A stretch of DNA of 42,426 nucleotides, taken from positions 1 to 42,426 of the forward strand of contig NZ_JAJMLX010000009.1 of the NCBI RefSeq assembly GCF_020991325.1, in the 5' to 3' direction. The notes under the pieces were generated by a model. The model did not search any database, was not told the origin of the DNA, and worked only from the letters and a program-made list of their open reading frames with translations. The translations under genes and the position numbers were made by a program. This document shows, in pieces, positions 8,732 through 16,457 of this stretch. Within the stretch, counting starts at the first letter, position 1, and the number at the start of each line of letters is the position of its first letter. The stretch is from Bordetella petrii (lineage in GTDB: Bacteria; Pseudomonadota; Gammaproteobacteria; Burkholderiales; Burkholderiaceae_B).

Positions 8732-9886
8732 TTGATCAAGAAAATCTGCGCCGGCCTGCTGCTTGCCGCCGCCTGCCTGGCGAGCGCGCAAGCGCAAGTC
8801 GTGCCGCCGCCCCTGACCGCCAGGGCCTGGCTGTTGCTGGACGCCACCAGCGGCCAGGAAATCGCATCGTCCAATGCAGGCACGCGTGTCGAGCCCGCGT
8901 CGCTGACCAAGGTGATGACCGCCTATGTGGTGTTCCAGGCCTTGCGCGACGGGCAACTGTCGGCGCAGCAACAGGTCACGGTGTCGACCCGGGCCTGGAA
9001 AGTGGCGGCGGGCAGTTCCAAGATGTTCCTGGAGCCGGGGCAGCGCGTGTCGATCGATGACCTGCTCTTCGGCCTGATGGTGCAATCGGGCAACGATGCC
9101 GCCATCGCCTTGGCCGAGGCGGTGTCGGGGTCGGTGGAAGCATTCGTGCAGCGCATGAACGACCAGGCCGGCCAGATGGGGCTGAACAATACGCGGTTTG
9201 CCAGCCCGCATGGGCTTTCCGACCCCGGCACGTATTCCACGGCGCGCGATCTTTCCGTGTTGGCGCAACGCCTGGTGCGCGATTTCCCGGCCTTGTACAA
9301 GCACTACGATTCGGTGCGCACCTTCACCTACAACAATATCTCGCAGTCGAACCGCAATCGCCTGCTGTGGCTGGACCCCAGCGTGGATGGCCTGAAGACC
9401 GGGCACACCGACGCGGCCGGGTATTGCCTGATTGCCTCGGCCGAACGTCCAGACGGGGGCGCGCGCCGGCGGCTGATTTCCGTGGTGCTGGGCACCGCCT
9501 CGGACCGCGTGCGTACCGAAGAAAGCCGCGTGCTGCTGAACTGGGGCTTCGCCGGCTTCAAGACCATTAAGCTGTATGCTGGTGGCCAGGCACTGGAAAC
9601 GCCGCAGGTGTGGAAAGGCCAGCGCGACTCCGTGCCCATAGGCGTGGCGCGCGATGCGTATATCACCGTGCCTGTTGCCGCCCAGGTCAAGCCGGTGGTA
9701 ACCAGCCAGCAGCCGCTGGTGGCGCCCATTGCCGCCAACGACCAGGTTGGCGCGCTGCAGGTGCTGGTGGATGGCAAGCCGATGATGCAATGGCCCGTGG
9801 TGGCGCTGGATGCGGTGCCGCAGGCCGGGCTGGTGGGCCGTACCTGGGATTCGGTGCGGCTTTGGTGGCGGCAGAACATGGGGTGA
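8732..9886 (+). CDS. dacC: D-alanyl-D-alanine carboxypeptidase (PBP5/6 family)
   Basis: This periplasmic, C-terminally membrane-associated enzyme trims the terminal D-Ala from peptidoglycan pentapeptides. The 384-residue protein has a signal peptide (residues 1-22, ending ASAQAQ) and the three active-site motifs SLTK (57-60), SGN (119-121) and KTGHT (222-226). The C-terminal part is the beta-rich PBP5 C domain ending in an amphipathic helix, VGRTWDSVRLWWRQN. The start is a TTG at 8732, supported by TAGGAG six bases upstream; there is no better ATG. The first three bases of that Shine-Dalgarno are the ClC stop codon, so translation of the two genes may be coupled. Assignment to dacA or dacC is a naming choice. 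Confidence 0.93.
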   Translation: MIKKICAGLLLAAACLASAQAQVVPPPLTARAWLLLDATSGQEIASSNAGTRVEPASLTKVMTAYVVFQALRDGQLSAQQQVTVSTRAWKVAAGSSKMFLEPGQRVSIDDLLFGLMVQSGNDAAIALAEAVSGSVEAFVQRMNDQAGQMGLNNTRFASPHGLSDPGTYSTARDLSVLAQRLVRDFPALYKHYDSVRTFTYNNISQSNRNRLLWLDPSVDGLKTGHTDAAGYCLIASAERPDGGARRRLISVVLGTASDRVRTEESRVLLNWGFAGFKTIKLYAGGQALETPQVWKGQRDSVPIGVARDAYITVPVAAQVKPVVTSQQPLVAPIAANDQVGALQVLVDGKPMMQWPVVALDAVPQAGLVGRTWDSVRLWWRQNMG

Positions 9887-9913
9887 CAGGCCCCCATCTT
9901 GGCAGACACGAAG

Positions 9914-10459
9914 ATGGCTGTGAACTTTCCCGGGTTTTCCTCGCCGGCCGCAGGGCCGGACGCGCCGCTGGACTTGTTGTCGGCGTGCCATGAACGCATG
10001 GGGCGCCAATGCGCCACGCTGAAACGGCTGGCGGCCCACGTGGCCGCGCATGGCGCCGACGCCGCGGCGCAAACGGCCGCGGCCAGTGTGTTGCGGTATT
10101 TCGATACCGCCGCCGTGCATCACCATAGCGACGAAGAGGAAGACCTTTTCCCGGCCCTGATCGAATCCATGGCCGGGTCTGATGCAGTGTGCCTACATGC
10201 ATTGGTAGACGGACTGACGCGGGAACATCGCCAGCTCGAGGCCGCCTGGCGCCGCCTGCATGGGCCCCTGCAGGCGGTGGAGGACGGCCGCTCCGCCGAG
10301 CTGGACGCGGCGCAGGTGGACGCTTTTTGCGCCCTGTACGCCACGCACATCCAGCGTGAAGAAGAAGAGCTGCTGCCCATGGCCGCCAGGCTGCTGAGCG
10401 ACCAGGCACTGGGCGACATTGGCCAGGCCATGCGGGCCCGCCGGGGCGGAGCCGCCTAG
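9914..10459 (+). CDS. Hemerythrin HHE domain protein
   Basis: The 181-residue cytoplasmic protein is mostly helical. It has histidines and acids in the order expected for a di-iron HHE domain: H26, HHHSDEEEDLFP at 69-80, H105 within REHRQLE, and H145 within HIQREEEELLP. Such proteins bind oxygen, nitric oxide or serve in iron and redox handling; the specific job is not evident here. The ATG at 9914 gives MAVNFPGFSS. A TTG at 9899 is an alternative start, and neither has a strong ribosome-binding site. It is 27 bases downstream of the carboxypeptidase and may be read from it. It converges with the heme oxygenase fusion gene, with only ten bases between their stop codons. Confidence 0.83.
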   Translation: MAVNFPGFSSPAAGPDAPLDLLSACHERMGRQCATLKRLAAHVAAHGADAAAQTAAASVLRYFDTAAVHHHSDEEEDLFPALIESMAGSDAVCLHALVDGLTREHRQLEAAWRRLHGPLQAVEDGRSAELDAAQVDAFCALYATHIQREEEELLPMAARLLSDQALGDIGQAMRARRGGAA

Positions 10460-10469
10460 TTTTCAGGCC

Positions 10470-11717
10470 CTATGCCTGGCGCAGGACATCCCGGCTCTGG
10501 AACCAGCGCGTCAGGGTGTCGAACGCATCGCAGGCGCCGGCCAGGGCCTGGGCGCGGGTGTCGGCATCGTGCAGCTCGGCATTCAGATGTGTCAGGAAAA
10601 CTTGCCACAACGGGCCCAGGCGCGGGCCGTAGCCGTTCAGATAACGCAGCGGCGAACCGGACGCGCCGGGCATGCGCTCGGCCAGTTGGCGGGCCAGTAT
10701 TCGCCCGCCCAGCTGGGATCCCTCGATGACGTAGGCCACGCCCAAGGCATAGGCATCGGGCGCGCGTGGAACGGGAAGGTCAGTGCAGCGCTCGTCCGGG
10801 GGGGGCAGGCCGGCGTGGGCCAGATCGCTGGCGATCCAGCCGGATTTGTCGCGCCTTTCCGCCGCGCACAGCGTGTCCGGCCAGGGCAGTTCCCATAGCA
10901 GCGCCTCCAGCGGCTGCAACCAGGCATATAAGGCCTGCAGGTGCGCCAGGTATTCGGACAGCCCGGCGTGGGGTTGGGCCAGGGCCAGGTTCTGGTCCAG
11001 CCGGGCGTGGCGTTCCGCCGTGCCGGCGCGCAGCCAGGCGTGGACCGAATCATGGGCGGCATGGCTGGCTGCGCGTACGGGCGTGGGCGGCAGGTGCAAT
11101 ATCCAGGTGCTGCCCTGGCGCCGGCACTGCCAGCCGTAGTGCCGGGCGATGGACTGGCATTCGTCCAGGGAGATACTGGAAGCGCAGGGCGGTCCGGCCG
11201 ATGCGCCGGCCGGATCTTCCGGCTGGGCCCACAACTGGTCGTCCGTGCCCAGCTCCAGGCGCACCCGGGCGCCTTCGGGCAGGGATTCGATCAGGCACAG
11301 CAGCCACGCCAGGACGACATAGCGCGCCGCATGTTCGGACAGCAGGATCTCTGGAATGGATTCGGGCAGCAGGATCTGCTTGCCGCTGCGCAGCAGTTGT
11401 GAAAACAGCAGGGTACGGCAGGCCTTGAGCAGGTCGTGCAGCGGCACGCGGTGGCCCGCATCATCGAACCAACTGTCCATCCGCCGCAGTTCGGCGGCAC
11501 TGTCTTCCAGCATGCCATCCAGGCAGGACAGCAGGTCGTCCTGGCGCCGTTCGCGGTCTGCCGGGGCGGTTGCCGGCGTCTGGCGCAACATGGCAACCGA
11601 CAGCGATGCGCTGGAAATGGGCGCGAGAGCTTCATGGCGCAGCACCGCGAACACCTGGGCCAGCACTTTGAATTGCACGCCGGAAACCGGGCCGATGGGG
11701 GCGGAATGCGGTGCCAT
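10470..11717 (-). CDS. Fusion of degenerate histidine-kinase-like module and biliverdin-producing heme oxygenase
   Basis: The 415-residue protein has two modules. Residues about 225-415 match bacterial heme oxygenase of the phytochrome-associated type: probable proximal heme ligand H237 in AERHARLDQNLAL, and the distal helix YVIEGSQLGGRILARQL (329-345) with its glycines. Residues about 15-212 look like a dimerisation/phosphotransfer segment, VFAVLRHEALAPISSASLSV with H28 at an H-box position. An alpha/beta part follows that ends IARHYGWQCRRQGSTWILHLPP, like the last strands of a kinase ATP-binding domain. N- and G-boxes are not recognisable, so kinase activity is unlikely. It follows the receiver gene by eight bases, and that gene follows the phytochrome gene. 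Cleavage of heme to biliverdin would supply the phytochrome chromophore. The role of the N-terminal module is inferred. Confidence 0.85.
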   Translation of the reverse strand: MAPHSAPIGPVSGVQFKVLAQVFAVLRHEALAPISSASLSVAMLRQTPATAPADRERRQDDLLSCLDGMLEDSAAELRRMDSWFDDAGHRVPLHDLLKACRTLLFSQLLRSGKQILLPESIPEILLSEHAARYVVLAWLLCLIESLPEGARVRLELGTDDQLWAQPEDPAGASAGPPCASSISLDECQSIARHYGWQCRRQGSTWILHLPPTPVRAASHAAHDSVHAWLRAGTAERHARLDQNLALAQPHAGLSEYLAHLQALYAWLQPLEALLWELPWPDTLCAAERRDKSGWIASDLAHAGLPPPDERCTDLPVPRAPDAYALGVAYVIEGSQLGGRILARQLAERMPGASGSPLRYLNGYGPRLGPLWQVFLTHLNAELHDADTRAQALAGACDAFDTLTRWFQSRDVLRQA

Positions 11718-11725
11718 GGAAGGTC

Positions 11726-12088
11726 TCAGTCGTTCAGCAGCAACGCCGTCAATGCGTCGGGGTCGGCCGGTTTTTCGACCCAGCCATCGAAAACGCTGGC
11801 GTCGCCGCCATGCTGGCCACGCGGCAGGCCGCTCAGGGCAATGAGGCGCGGCGCCCGTGGATGCTGCGCGCGCAGCCGGGCCGCCAGGTCGTAGCCGTTG
11901 GTGTCGGGCAGCAGTATGTCGAGGATGATGGCGTCGGGTTCGAAGGCCGCGCTGCGTTCGAGCGCATCGGCGCCGGTGCCGGCGATCTGCACCTCGATGT
12001 CGGAAAGCGCCAGGAATTCTGCCAGCAGCTCTGCTGCCATTTCGTTATCGTCGACGAGCAGAACGCGTCGGGCTCGCGTGGGTATCAA
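11726..12088 (-). CDS. Single-domain response regulator (receiver only)
   Basis: The 120-residue protein is a complete CheY-like receiver with no output domain. It has the acidic pair DD (13-14) in LLVDDNE, the phosphoacceptor D57 in IILDILLPDTNG, the switch Ser86 in ALSG, and the conserved lysine K106 in VEKP. The start is a TTG at 12088, supported by AGGAG eight bases upstream. The preceding phytochrome gene ends 18 bases before it. By position it is the natural phosphoacceptor of the phytochrome kinase. Because it lacks an effector it must pass the signal by protein contact or phosphotransfer, perhaps to the module at the N-terminus of the next protein. Confidence 0.93.
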   Translation of the reverse strand: MIPTRARRVLLVDDNEMAAELLAEFLALSDIEVQIAGTGADALERSAAFEPDAIILDILLPDTNGYDLAARLRAQHPRAPRLIALSGLPRGQHGGDASVFDGWVEKPADPDALTALLLND

Positions 12089-12106
12089 GCGGTGTACTCC
12101 TGTGGA

Positions 12107-14287
12107 TTAGCCGGCCGTGCCGGTGGGAATAGTGAAGGTGAACGCCACCAGGCCGTCGGCGCAGTGTACGCAGAGCGTGCCGCCGTGCTCGGCCACGATC
12201 TGGTCGGCAATGTACAGTCCCAGCCCCAGGCCGCTGCGGTTGCGGGCCTGGCCCACCGATTCCGGCTTGAACGGCATGAACAGGTGAGGCATGACTTCTT
12301 CGGGGATGGGCTGGCCATGGTTGACGACCCTGACGGTCACCCGGCCGCCGGTGCGGCGCGCCTCGACGCTGATGGGGTAGCGCGGCGTGCCGTGATGCCG
12401 CGCATTGCTGAGCAGGTTGGTCAGGACCTGTGCGATGCGATCGATATCAGCCTGCACGCGCAGATCGGGGTCGAATGCCGCATCGATCTGCAGGCCCGGA
12501 TACGCCTGGCGTTTTTCGTCGATCAGGTCGCGGGCCAAGGCGGCGAGGTCGATTTCCTTGAGGGTGACACCCAGGCCCAGCCCGCTCTGCAGGCGCGACA
12601 GGTCGAGCACTTGCGAAATCAGCCGTTGCATGCGGCCGCTGGACGAGCGGATGCGTTCGCCCATCTTGGCGCCGCTATCGGTGCGCGACAGCAGGGTGGC
12701 CGCCATGGAAATGGATTGCAGCGGGTCGCGCAGGTCGTGTCCCAGCATGGCCAGCAGCGCGGTGCGGGCCCGGTCGATATCGACCGCGCGCGTGGTGGCG
12801 ATGTGGGAAAGCTCGTCGCGCAGGTTGTCCGCCGCTTCGATTTCGGCGGCAAGCCACGGTGTGCTGGTGTCGCGCACGACTTCGCGCCAGGCGTCGAACG
12901 AGCCGCGCGGCGTCAGGCGGACACCCATCGCGCCGACGGTGTACTGTTTTTCGGGCTTGCCGCCCCAGACCACGGTTTCCATCTGTTCTTTGCGCAGCCA
13001 GACCAGCCAGCCGTTATTCAGCGGATCGAACTTGCAGGCCAGCAGCCCCGCATAAGGGACCAGATCGGTATGCAGGTTGGGGAAGTCTTGCAGGATGGAT
13101 TGCGTGTGCACCAGCCGCTGGCCTGTCTGGTCGAGCGTTGCCAGAATGCCGGTAAGCGTGCCGCGCGGGGCGATGCCGCTGAATACCGTAACGCTGTTGC
13201 TCCAGAGACATAGGGCCGCGTCGGCGGGCAGCAGTTCGGCCGGTGTTTCGGGCCCGGCCGCCAGGGCGGAATGCATGTTTTCCTGGGAAGTGGCGCGGCT
13301 GCCCAGGCGGCTGACCAGCGCCGCGTTGCGCGAGGCCGTGGTGGCTCGGTGGGCGCCTTCGCAACTGGCGATGGAGGCCGACAGTACCTGGGTGAGTATT
13401 TCGCAGGCCATGCGCACGCTATAGGGCACATGGCGGGGGGCCAGGTGATGGCAGGCGATCATGCCCCATAGCCGGCCGTCGATGACCAGGGACAGGCTCA
13501 TTGAGGCCCGCACCCCCATATTGGCCATGTATTCCAGGTGCACGGGCGAGACGCTGCGCAGCACACTGTGGCTGAGGTCCAGAGGTTCGCCCGCCGGCTG
13601 GCTGGCCAGCAAAGGCACCGGAGTGTAGGTGGCGTCGGCGATCAGGCGCAGGGTGTTGATGATGTACAGGCGCCGCGCCTGGACGGGAATGTCGGCGGCG
13701 GGGTAGCGGCGGCCCTCCCAATTTTCCAGGTCGGCGCGGCGCGCCTCGCAGACGATTTCGCCGCTGTCGTCCGGGTGGAATCGATAGGCCATGACGCGGT
13801 CGAATCCGGTGGCCTGGCGCACTTCGCGCACCGCCATGGCCAGCAGTCCCTCGACCGTGCGCTGGCGCCGCAGCGGTTCGGCGCTGCGGTAAACGCGGTT
13901 CAGGGCGGAGTTCAGCGCGGCCGGGTCGTCCTGGCAGCGCTCGAGTTCAACGATACGGTAGCCGTGGTCATTGCGGTGTGTGATGACGTCGTAGCGCATC
14001 CCATGCAGCGTGGCCACGAAGGACTCGGGCGCGGGGTCGGGGTCGGCGGGGTGGAAGGCGAGCCCGTCGGCCAGGTTCGGCGGCAGGTCGGCGGGCGTGC
14101 AGGAGCCGTCCAGCGGCAATGCCATTCCCAGTGCTACCGCGGCATTGGCGCTGGCATAGCGCAGGCCAAGCCCGGCGTCGAACGCCAGCAGGGCGCCGTG
14201 CGGCTGGATGGCGCCCGGGATGTGGATGGGTTCGCTATCGCAGTTCGCAAGCGTGACTGCTGGCGCGGCAGGCGGCGAAGTATTCAT
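12107..14287 (-). CDS. bphP: Bacteriophytochrome histidine kinase
   Basis: This red/far-red light sensor kinase has 726 residues in the order PAS-GAF-PHY-HisKA-HATPase. The biliverdin-attachment cysteine C16 stands in NCDSEPIHIPGAIQPHG near the N-terminus, the place typical of biliverdin-binding phytochromes. The GAF domain has PAADIP (196-201), H250 in SPVHLEYMANMG and the CHH at 279-281. The PHY tongue carries PRGSF (460-464). The kinase part has H517 in MLGHDLRDPLQSI, an N-box LTNLLSNARHHG (622-633), and glycine-rich GLGLGL (686-691). All key residues are present, so it should be photoactive and a kinase. There is no transmembrane segment, hence it is cytoplasmic. It is the first gene of a three-gene operon with a receiver and a heme oxygenase fusion. 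Confidence 0.96.
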   Translation of the reverse strand: MNTSPPAAPAVTLANCDSEPIHIPGAIQPHGALLAFDAGLGLRYASANAAVALGMALPLDGSCTPADLPPNLADGLAFHPADPDPAPESFVATLHGMRYDVITHRNDHGYRIVELERCQDDPAALNSALNRVYRSAEPLRRQRTVEGLLAMAVREVRQATGFDRVMAYRFHPDDSGEIVCEARRADLENWEGRRYPAADIPVQARRLYIINTLRLIADATYTPVPLLASQPAGEPLDLSHSVLRSVSPVHLEYMANMGVRASMSLSLVIDGRLWGMIACHHLAPRHVPYSVRMACEILTQVLSASIASCEGAHRATTASRNAALVSRLGSRATSQENMHSALAAGPETPAELLPADAALCLWSNSVTVFSGIAPRGTLTGILATLDQTGQRLVHTQSILQDFPNLHTDLVPYAGLLACKFDPLNNGWLVWLRKEQMETVVWGGKPEKQYTVGAMGVRLTPRGSFDAWREVVRDTSTPWLAAEIEAADNLRDELSHIATTRAVDIDRARTALLAMLGHDLRDPLQSISMAATLLSRTDSGAKMGERIRSSSGRMQRLISQVLDLSRLQSGLGLGVTLKEIDLAALARDLIDEKRQAYPGLQIDAAFDPDLRVQADIDRIAQVLTNLLSNARHHGTPRYPISVEARRTGGRVTVRVVNHGQPIPEEVMPHLFMPFKPESVGQARNRSGLGLGLYIADQIVAEHGGTLCVHCADGLVAFTFTIPTGTAG

Positions 14288-14615
14288 GAATGGCCGTTGG
14301 CGCGCGCAAGGAGTAGTCGGCCGACGAGTACGCGCGATTTACTAACATTATGTCAAACTTCTACAGCAAAGACGCGCCGGGCAGGGGCGTCTTGCCATGC
14401 AATTGGCGATTTATCTTTTTTGCCCGGATGCAAAGCCGGTTATTGCCCGGCTGGAATTCGCGGTTTCGCATGGCAAGCGTGCGGGCGGAACCATTTGCGC
14501 TTGGCCTGGGCAGCGATTACCCTAGAGCGCGCCGCCGGAGCGCCGCTGTTGCGCCGATGGTGCGGGCCCGCACGGCAGCCCGGCATACTAATGACAACCA
14601 GGGACGACGCAGCAA
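14288..14615. other. Divergent intergenic region between bphP and sulP-like gene
   Basis: I see no gene here. Promoters for both flanking genes are expected. A TTGACA on the minus strand (14356-14351) could be a -35 for bphP, but no good -10 stands 16-18 bases downstream. A seven-base-pair stem AAGACGC/GCGTCTT (14369-14375 with 14387-14393) has no U-tract on either strand and is unlikely to be a terminator. The stretch around 14401-14435 is less GC-rich than the coding DNA. Confidence 0.6.
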
Positions 14616-16457
14616 GTGGGCAAGGCCGCCAGCAGATTATTCGGATCGTGGGTTCACGAGATCGGGCCGCAGACTTTGCGCGCGGATGCCTTGGCGGGCC
14701 TGTTGGGAGCCCTGCTGGTATTGCCGCAGGGCGTGGCATTTGCCACGCTGGCCGGTTTGCCCCCCGAATACGGCCTGTATTCGGCCATTGTCCCCTGTGT
14801 GGTGGCGGCCCTGTTCGGGTCTAGCCGCCACGTCATGTCGGGCCCGACTAACGCCAATTCGCTGGCCTTGTACGCGGTGCTGGTGCCACTGGCCGCGGCG
14901 GGCAGCCCGGCCTATGTACAAATGGCCTTGGCCGTCACGATCCTGGTGGGCATTCTGCAATGGCTGGTGGGCATGCTGCGCCTGGGCTCGCTGGCGAATT
15001 TCATATCCCCATCGGCCCTGTTCGGCTTCACCAGCGGCGCGGCGCTGTTGATTGCCGTGCATGCGCTGAAGGATGCGCTGGGCCTGGAAATCCATGCGCA
15101 TGCTGCCGGCGCCGTGCTGGCGGACGTGGCGCAAGGCCTGGGCGACACGCATTGGGGGGCGTTGCTGGTGGCGGCGGCGACCATCGCGGCCTCGCTGCTG
15201 ATGCGCCGCTGGGACCGCCGCAAGCCGCATATGCTGGTGGGCCTGGCGGCCGGCACGGCGCTGGCCGCGGGTTTGAATGCCTGGGTGTTCGAACCCGCGG
15301 GGCAGCCGATTTCCGTGCTGGGCGCCCTGGCGCAGCCCTGGCCTCCTTTCCACGTGCCCGATATCGATTGGGGCAAATTGCCCGACTTGCTGGCGCTGGC
15401 CTTCGCGCTGTCCATCGTGGCCTTGGCGCAGTCCATTTCTATTGCCAAGGCCGTGGCGGCGCGTTCGGGGCAGGCTATCGACGCCAACCGCGAGTTCATC
15501 GGGCAGGGCCTGTCGAATATCGTGGGCGGGTTCTTTTCCTCGTATTTGTCCTGTGGGTCGCTGAACCGGTCGATTCCCAACTACGAGGCGGGGGCGCGCA
15601 CCCCCCTGGCGGCCGTGTTTGCCGCGGCGCTGCTGATCGCGCTGGTAATGATCAGCGCGCCGCTGCTGGCCATGATTCCGCACGCCGCGATCGCGGGCCT
15701 GCTGATGCTGGTGGCCTGGAACCTGCTGGAACTGCCGCGCTGGCGCTTCGTGGCGCGCGTGCAGCGCAACGAGGCCATCATTGCTTTCGCCACCCTGGTG
15801 GCCACCGTGACCATCCGCATGGAAATCGCCATTCTGCTGGGCACATTGCTGTCGCTGATGGTGTACCTGCACCGCACCTCGCATCCGGCCATGCGCACCA
15901 TGGGGTTCGACGCCACGGATCCGGATCGCCATTTCGCAGTGCTGGAGGGCCGCCCGGATGAGCTGCCGGAGTGTCCGCAACTGAAACTGATGCGCATGGA
16001 AGGCTCGGTATATTTCGGCGCGGTGGCGCATGTGGCCGACCGGCTGCAGGCCTTGCGCGCCCAGCCGGACGCGCCCCGGCACCTGCTGGTCATGGCCAAG
16101 AGCATGAACTTCATCGACCATGCGGGTGCCATGGTATGGGAAGACGAACTGCTCAAACGCCGCGAGGCCGGCGGCGATCTGTATTTCCACCGGCCCCGTC
16201 CCGAGGTGATGCGCACCTGGCGCCGCCTGGGGTTCGTCGACCGGCTGGGCGAAGACCATATTTTTCCGGACAAGCGCACGGCCATTGCCGACATTTATGC
16301 GCGGCTGGATCCGGAGATCTGCGCGGGCTGCACCGCCCGCATTTTCCGCGAGTGCGGGCCGTTGGGAACGGCGGGGCAACCGGGGCAAGGGCACAGCGCC
16401 ACGGAAGGCGAGTGCGTCCCGCCGGCCAGGGCGGACGATCGGGCCGCCCCGCTATAA
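14616..16457 (+). CDS. SulP-family anion transporter with C-terminal STAS domain
   Basis: This inner-membrane transporter of 613 residues has about residues 15-430 membrane-embedded, with the SulP signature around GLPPEYGLYSAIVPCVVAALFGSSRH and TNANSLALYAVL. A STAS domain follows (about 455-560), with VYFGAVAHVADRL and the LVMAKSMNFIDHAGAMVW core. Substrates in this family include sulfate, bicarbonate, dicarboxylates and other anions; none is indicated. The extra C-terminal tail holds CAGC (near residue 570) and two further cysteines, perhaps a metal site. The start is a GTG at 14616, with GGGA about 13 bases upstream. Its stop lies directly beside the stop of the converging ABC ATPase gene, so the two genes overlap by six bases. 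Confidence 0.9.
   Translation: MGKAASRLFGSWVHEIGPQTLRADALAGLLGALLVLPQGVAFATLAGLPPEYGLYSAIVPCVVAALFGSSRHVMSGPTNANSLALYAVLVPLAAAGSPAYVQMALAVTILVGILQWLVGMLRLGSLANFISPSALFGFTSGAALLIAVHALKDALGLEIHAHAAGAVLADVAQGLGDTHWGALLVAAATIAASLLMRRWDRRKPHMLVGLAAGTALAAGLNAWVFEPAGQPISVLGALAQPWPPFHVPDIDWGKLPDLLALAFALSIVALAQSISIAKAVAARSGQAIDANREFIGQGLSNIVGGFFSSYLSCGSLNRSIPNYEAGARTPLAAVFAAALLIALVMISAPLLAMIPHAAIAGLLMLVAWNLLELPRWRFVARVQRNEAIIAFATLVATVTIRMEIAILLGTLLSLMVYLHRTSHPAMRTMGFDATDPDRHFAVLEGRPDELPECPQLKLMRMEGSVYFGAVAHVADRLQALRAQPDAPRHLLVMAKSMNFIDHAGAMVWEDELLKRREAGGDLYFHRPRPEVMRTWRRLGFVDRLGEDHIFPDKRTAIADIYARLDPEICAGCTARIFRECGPLGTAGQPGQGHSATEGECVPPARADDRAAPL

Noticed and set aside
14369-14393. AAGACGC/GCGTCTT stem in the bphP-sulP intergenic region as a terminator
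   Set aside because: No U-tract on either strand, and it lies between two divergent genes, so no transcript would be expected to end there.
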